A DNA stretch of 64,000 nt from CALUVN01 sp944323595 (GTDB taxonomy: Bacteria > Cyanobacteriota > Vampirovibrionia > Gastranaerophilales > Gastranaerophilaceae), in the NCBI GenBank assembly GCA_963931255.1, contig OZ006972.1:310001-374000 (forward strand). The letters are read 5' to 3'. The position numbers were made by a program, and so were the translations under genes. The notes under the pieces were generated by a model, which was not told the DNA's origin, ran no database searches, and saw only the letters and a program-made list of their open reading frames with translations. Positions 60,101-64,000 of the stretch are shown here, piece after piece; position 1 is the first letter of the stretch, and each line of letters starts with the position of its first letter.

Positions 60101-60547
60101 CTAGTCGACAAGTTTATTCCAGCCTGCAAGAACTTTTTTATACCATTTCATTCTGGATGTTTTGAGTTTTGAAGAGTCAAAGCAAAAAGATTCAAAGTAA
60201 GATTCAATGGCTTTTCTTTTGTAAATTGTATCGGGGTATAATCCTTTGTATGAGCTATCAAACAACATTTGTTCAAACGGAAATTTTTTTGTCAATGCAA
60301 GTAATTTTGTAGAAATTGACCAGTTTCCGGAATTGTCTTTTGTTTTTAATCTTTGTTCAGGTTTGACAAAAGTTTTTGGGTCGTTAATCGCTTCTATAAG
60401 TTTTAGTTTTGCATATCCGGGAGCTTTTTCACCTGCAACTAAAAATTTATGATAACTTTTTTCGGCACGTACATCATTTGCATTTAAATATCTTATAGTA
60501 TCGTATGCATGCTGTGTTATCGCTTTTACGTTGACTTTCGGTATCAT
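60101..60547 (-). CDS. Orphan soluble protein
   Basis: 148 aa, basic, predicted helical throughout (AITQHAYDTIRYLNANDVRA; SISTKLLALTKKFPFEQMLF). AAAGGAG precedes the ATG. No domain recognised. It ends 24 bp after the tRNA-Pro 3' array. Confidence 0.6.
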   Translation of the reverse strand: MIPKVNVKAITQHAYDTIRYLNANDVRAEKSYHKFLVAGEKAPGYAKLKLIEAINDPKTFVKPEQRLKTKDNSGNWSISTKLLALTKKFPFEQMLFDSSYKGLYPDTIYKRKAIESYFESFCFDSSKLKTSRMKWYKKVLAGWNKLVD

Positions 60548-60611
60548 TTTGACTCCTTTGTTTACTTAACCCCATCTGTTTATGCATAAAAACGAAACAA
60601 TATTTTTTTTG

Positions 60612-62324
60612 CTATTTATTTAACAAATCTTTATGAAATGCATTATTGATATCAAGCCTTGTAATTATTCCTTTAATTTTATTGTTTCTATCTGTGACGA
60701 TAAGCCATTCAGTATTGTTGGAGTGGAGTCTGTAATAAGCTATGTATAAATTATTTCCCGGCATAATTGTAACCGGTGCAGGATTCATTATTTTATCAAT
60801 CGTTGTGTTCTGTGCAATTCCCTGAAATAAGGCATCTTCAATGTCAGATTTTGTAATAATTCCGGCAAGTCTTTTTTTCGTATCAACTACGGGGTATGCT
60901 GAATGTCCGTACTCTAAAAGCACCTGTTCCGCATCATTAATTGTAGAATTAGTAGTCAGTGTAATAACATTGTGTGCCATAAAATCTTTTACAAACAGTT
61001 TGCTCAGTAATTTGGCTTCAGGGGATTGTGCCTGATTTACAATAAGGCTTGCATAAATTGGTCTGTGGTTCATTTTTTCTGCTATCAAATCCGCAATAGC
61101 AGCACTCAGCATTATAGGCAGAATATGGTGGTATCCTCCTGTCATCTCAAAGACCATTACAACTGCAGTAATCGGCGTACGTGCGACTGCTGATAAAAAT
61201 GCACCCATCCCTATCATAGCAATGATTATTGGATTTACATCCAATCCGCAGTTATTAAAAATTGTACCTGTGAAATACCCGAGAAAAGCTCCTAACATCA
61301 GCATTGGCAGAAATATCCCGCCAGCAGCGCCCGAGCCAAAACATAAAGGTGTTATAAAAAATTTGGCTAAAAATATTATAATTACGCTTGTCACTGTGAA
61401 TTTATTTTCTAAAAGCAAATCTACAGAAAAATTTCCGGAGCCAAGAATATATGGAATGAATAAACCTGCAATTCCTACAATTAAACCTGCCATAGCCGGT
61501 TTTGCCCAATTGGGAATTTTTATTTTTTCAAATATCTCGTTACTTTTAAATATAACTTTGGAAAACGCAACTCCCAGCACCCCTGCCGTCAGTCCAAGGA
61601 TTACACATACTATAACCAGATCTAATGATAATTCACCGCCTGTAATATAAGGAATATTAAAAGAAGGATTTACACCAAGGTAGTGTCTGGCAAATGAGGC
61701 TGCCGTGACAGTTGCTACCAGTACCGGAAATAATAGCGACGGTGAAAATTTTTGTACCAATTCTTCAAGCACAAAGATTGTGCCCGCTATCGGAGCATTA
61801 AAAGTTGCACCTATAGCAGACCCTGCACCTGCAGCTATTAATTTATCTTTGTCGGTGCCTTTCATTTTAAATATTTTTCCGACCAGCGCGCCTGCTCCCG
61901 CGCCAAGCTGTACGCTTGGTCCTTCTCTTCCCAGTGATAACCCGGAACCTATTCCTGCGACACCGGCAAAGAATTTGACAAATATACTGCGTATTCGTGT
62001 AAGATTTCCCATTCTTGCCATTGTCATTTTTACATAAGGAATTCCGCTGCCTTTTGTCTCCGGCGCTATTTTGAATACCAGAAGTCCTGATATTAAACCG
62101 CCGGTTGTTGTTATTAACGGAAATATAAGATTTTTAATTCCGGTGCTTAGTGTGTTGCAATAAGCGTTTATGCTGCTGAATGTAAAATCAATACTTATTT
62201 TAAACAGAACGACAAGCACTCCTGAAATTAATCCAACAAGAACTGCCTGCAATATAATTTTGCTTCTTGCAATTTCCTGTAAAAAATAGCCCGTTTGTCT
62301 GAAAATTTTATTATTTATGTGCAT
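60612..62324 (-). CDS. ClC-family chloride channel/antiporter with CBS pair
   Basis: 570 aa. ClC filters: GSGIPYV, GREGPSVQ with the gating Glu, GSAIGATFNAPIAG and FGSGAAGGIFLPML. Two CBS domains occupy about 435-565 (KDFMAHNVITLTTNSTINDA; KIMNPAPVTIMPGNNLYIAY) and may bind nucleotides. It exchanges or conducts chloride, often for acid resistance. No ribosome-binding site is visible; TATGAT lies 6 nt before the ATG, 22 bp after the stop of the matrixin gene. Confidence 0.94.
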   Translation of the reverse strand: MHINNKIFRQTGYFLQEIARSKIILQAVLVGLISGVLVVLFKISIDFTFSSINAYCNTLSTGIKNLIFPLITTTGGLISGLLVFKIAPETKGSGIPYVKMTMARMGNLTRIRSIFVKFFAGVAGIGSGLSLGREGPSVQLGAGAGALVGKIFKMKGTDKDKLIAAGAGSAIGATFNAPIAGTIFVLEELVQKFSPSLLFPVLVATVTAASFARHYLGVNPSFNIPYITGGELSLDLVIVCVILGLTAGVLGVAFSKVIFKSNEIFEKIKIPNWAKPAMAGLIVGIAGLFIPYILGSGNFSVDLLLENKFTVTSVIIIFLAKFFITPLCFGSGAAGGIFLPMLMLGAFLGYFTGTIFNNCGLDVNPIIIAMIGMGAFLSAVARTPITAVVMVFEMTGGYHHILPIMLSAAIADLIAEKMNHRPIYASLIVNQAQSPEAKLLSKLFVKDFMAHNVITLTTNSTINDAEQVLLEYGHSAYPVVDTKKRLAGIITKSDIEDALFQGIAQNTTIDKIMNPAPVTIMPGNNLYIAYYRLHSNNTEWLIVTDRNNKIKGIITRLDINNAFHKDLLNK

Positions 62325-62346
62325 ACATTAATCATATAACAAAGTT

Positions 62347-62877
62347 TTAATCCGGCAGGTAAATCTTTTTTAAAGTATCTAAATCATTTCCTGACAAAAA
62401 TGTTTGTCCGTGCACCTGTGGATACATAATATCTCCGCGGGATGCAGAATGCGGAAGCCCGAGGGCGTGTCCGATTTCATGAAGTGAAGTTTCGTAAAGT
62501 TCACTGTCATTTAATTCCCTACCTGTAGCGGGATCCAGAAGAAATATCGTTAAATCCGCTTTTGAGTAAAACCCCAGAGGACTCTGGGTTGCGGCTAACC
62601 CGACAGCATTAGAAAAGTCTTTCTTTTGAATTTTAGGATTTTTATCTTCAAATTTTACATGCAATGATGCCGCTAACTTTGCATCTTTCATTTTAAAAGT
62701 TACAATTTCATCTGATGCAGACTGCCATGTATTAAATGCTTTTTCTACAATAGCTTTTTTAGGATGGTCTTCTATATACACATTAAGCGGGAAATACCCC
62801 CAGCGCGGTGTTCTCCATGCTAAAGCTGCCCCGCAGCATATAAGCATTATGAAGATAAACAGTAAAAATCTTTTCAT
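62347..62877 (-). CDS. Secreted matrixin-type metalloprotease
   Basis: 176 aa. A signal peptide (about 1-20) precedes a compact metzincin domain with the zinc motif HEIGHALGLPH (His133, Glu134, His137, His143) and the Met-turn DIMYPQ (Met151). Likely active and exported; substrate unknown. AAGGA precedes the ATG. It is the second gene of a pair of paralogues, 3 bp after its partner. Confidence 0.88.
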   Translation of the reverse strand: MKRFLLFIFIMLICCGAALAWRTPRWGYFPLNVYIEDHPKKAIVEKAFNTWQSASDEIVTFKMKDAKLAASLHVKFEDKNPKIQKKDFSNAVGLAATQSPLGFYSKADLTIFLLDPATGRELNDSELYETSLHEIGHALGLPHSASRGDIMYPQVHGQTFLSGNDLDTLKKIYLPD

Positions 62878-62880
62878 TAA

Positions 62881-63432
62881 TTATTCCTTAGAATCTTCAC
62901 GCTTTTGTATGGTATCTTTTATTGATGTTTCTCTGTAAGTTTTATCCAGCACTTCAATATCTTTATCCTGAAGTTCATTTGGTTGGGTTACTTGTTCATA
63001 GAAATTTTTTGTAGTTATGTAGCCCTGGTCTTCAATAAGTTTCAGCCCGAGTGCATTTGCAATTTCATGCAGTGCAGCCGCTTTAAATCTTGTATCCGGG
63101 AGTTTCTTTCCTCCGACAGCATCTGCAAGTGTAACATCAACTTTGAATAAATAAGTAGTGGCAGCATGAATGTCTGTCGTTCCTGGAACATTTGCATCAC
63201 CTGCGACTTCAAATACTATATTGGCAGAAATTTTACTTTTTGATTGTTTGAAGCTTATAAGACCGTTGGATTTCGTGCTCCATTCATTTAAAGCTTCATT
63301 GATGGCTTCTGCTCTGTCACCAGCAGGAACATAAACTTTTACCGGAAAAAAACTCCATCTCGGCATTGTAAATGCTATTGCGGATGCTGTTGTTACTAAT
63401 AATAATCCTAAAGTTAATAATATCTTTTTCAT
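62881..63432 (-). CDS. Matrixin paralogue lacking zinc ligands
   Basis: 183 aa. Same layout as the neighbour (signal peptide, PRWSFFPVKVYV matching PRWGYFPLNVYI), but the zinc motif reads HEIANALGLKL: Asn126 replaces the second His and Leu132 the third, and no Met-turn follows. It should be catalytically dead and may act as a chaperone, inhibitor or binding partner. No Shine-Dalgarno; TATATT stands 7 nt before the ATG. Confidence 0.8.
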   Translation of the reverse strand: MKKILLTLGLLLVTTASAIAFTMPRWSFFPVKVYVPAGDRAEAINEALNEWSTKSNGLISFKQSKSKISANIVFEVAGDANVPGTTDIHAATTYLFKVDVTLADAVGGKKLPDTRFKAAALHEIANALGLKLIEDQGYITTKNFYEQVTQPNELQDKDIEVLDKTYRETSIKDTIQKREDSKE

Positions 63433-63439
63433 AGTGTTT

Positions 63440-63468
63440 AATATACCATTTTTTTTTGTTTTTGTACA
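63440..63468 (-). promoter_or_regulatory. Promoter of the matrixin pair
   Basis: On the - strand: TGTACA (63468-63463), 17-nt spacer, TATATT (63445-63440), then 7 nt to the ATG at 63432. A leaderless arrangement. Confidence 0.45.
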
Positions 63469-63545
63469 GGGGTACTATCCGATTATGGGTATTGAGTTTT
63501 TTGAAATTTTGGGGTATTCTTTAACTTGAAGATAAGGGAGAGTAT

Positions 63546-64000
63546 ATGACTACAGAAGTTCAAGAAGAATTAAAGGTTATAAATGACGCGATAAAAGAAG
63601 TTGCCAATTTTGTGCAGACTGATGCAACAGTAAAACCGGATTTCGATGAGTATATCAGGACAATAAGCGGAGGCAGACCTCAATCAATAAATTTTCAATC
63701 CGCTTGTTTCAACTATATCTTTGAACGTTATCTGGGTGAAGAGCGCAAATCTATATTTGAATTGTATCTCGCTAATACTAAAAAGTTACCGGCAGAAACA
63801 AAAAAAGTTATCAAAGCTCTTCAAAAGTCTGTTTCCTCTGTATTTGAGGTTAAAAAAGTACACAGAACCGGTTTTGAATTGGATAATATTATTAACGAAA
63901 AATTATACAATGTAACTTCTCTTGTGAAGATGACATCATTTAGAGGTATAGGACCGGGACAGTTTGTTGTAGCAAGGATTTTTAAGTATAACAAAGAACA
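63546..64000 (+). CDS. Orphan protein, 3' end outside the window
   Basis: ATG at 63546 with AGGGAGAG 5 nt upstream; the frame stays open to the window edge (151 codons). It begins MTTEVQEELKVINDAIKEVA, a soluble helical protein, and becomes more beta-like near the end (RGIGPGQFVVARIFKYNKE). No family recognised. It is divergent from the matrixin pair. Confidence 0.7.
   Translation, partial: MTTEVQEELKVINDAIKEVANFVQTDATVKPDFDEYIRTISGGRPQSINFQSACFNYIFERYLGEERKSIFELYLANTKKLPAETKKVIKALQKSVSSVFEVKKVHRTGFELDNIINEKLYNVTSLVKMTSFRGIGPGQFVVARIFKYNKE

Overview
The window is AT-rich bacterial chromosome. The most likely source is an uncultured gut bacterium of the Gastranaerophilales (Melainabacteria, Vampirovibrionia), the non-photosynthetic sister group of Cyanobacteria. 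This is inferred from the gene mix, not from a database match: a didermic cell plan (AsmA/DUF3971-type giant protein, heptosyltransferase-like GT9, KdsC-like phosphatase), type IV pilus genes with a fused PilM-PilN, pilin-like proteins with FTLAEVLIT N-termini, an SigA-type sigma factor, ispH, adhE, and small orphan proteins with a short N-terminal FxG/NISFK-type signature.

Layout. 1-8.4 kb is accessory: a lipoprotein, two zinc-ribbon membrane proteins, an XRE regulator, a BcgI-like restriction-modification operon (fused nuclease-methylase, specificity subunit, Bro-N protein), an orphan membrane protein and a decayed gene end. 8.4-10.6 kb has a GNAT enzyme, an ArsB/NhaD transporter and an orphan OadG. 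10.6-14.7 kb is a surface-glycan cluster (glf and three glycosyltransferases). 14.7-21.7 kb carries transporters (SulP, NhaP2-type, an ABC permease), YqeG, a U32 protein, a missed 44-aa membrane protein and a pilin. 21.7-25.2 kb has a truncated RAYT transposase, a broken spc-operon fragment (rplF, a foreign small gene, rplR) and a DnaJ. 25.2-28 kb is gcvT-gcvH-gcvPA without gcvPB. 28-30.8 kb is a noncoding-rich stretch with a candidate sRNA, tRNA-Val(GAC), tRNA-Cys(GCA), repeats and gene remnants. 30.8-39.2 kb holds adhE, orphan genes, a second copy of the sRNA, lysC, a TPR protein and a KdsC-like phosphatase. 39.2-43.9 kb holds a histidine kinase, a palindrome-rich gap, four tiny membrane-protein genes, comF and a radical SAM protein. 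43.9-51.3 kb is the pilus inner-membrane operon (pilMN, pilO), nadA-rlmB, sigA, and ispH-rpsA. 51.3-58.6 kb is a 1490-aa AsmA-like protein, YraN, queF and a dicarboxylate/amino-acid symporter. 59.2-60.1 kb is tRNA-Pro(CGG) embedded between two tandem arrays. 60.1-64 kb has a ClC antiporter, two matrixin paralogues (one lacking catalytic histidines) and a partial gene at the edge.

The strongest unexplained signals are four. (1) tRNA-Val and tRNA-Pro each have, on the 5' side, three tandem units made of that tRNA's own 5' end interrupted in the D-loop by a shared hairpin element whose stem differs in sequence but keeps its pairing; tRNA-Pro also has three 3' units ending in its own 3' end. (2) Two 115-120 nt sRNA candidates share a covarying 5' hairpin and a near-identical 28-nt segment placed directly before unrelated terminators. 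(3) Many first-in-operon genes lack a Shine-Dalgarno sequence and have a -10 box exactly 6-7 nt before the ATG, which indicates leaderless transcripts. (4) A run of four 44-48 aa single-helix membrane-protein genes lies in a palindrome-rich gap. Starts were corrected from the longest ORF wherever a ribosome-binding site or -10 position decided the matter.
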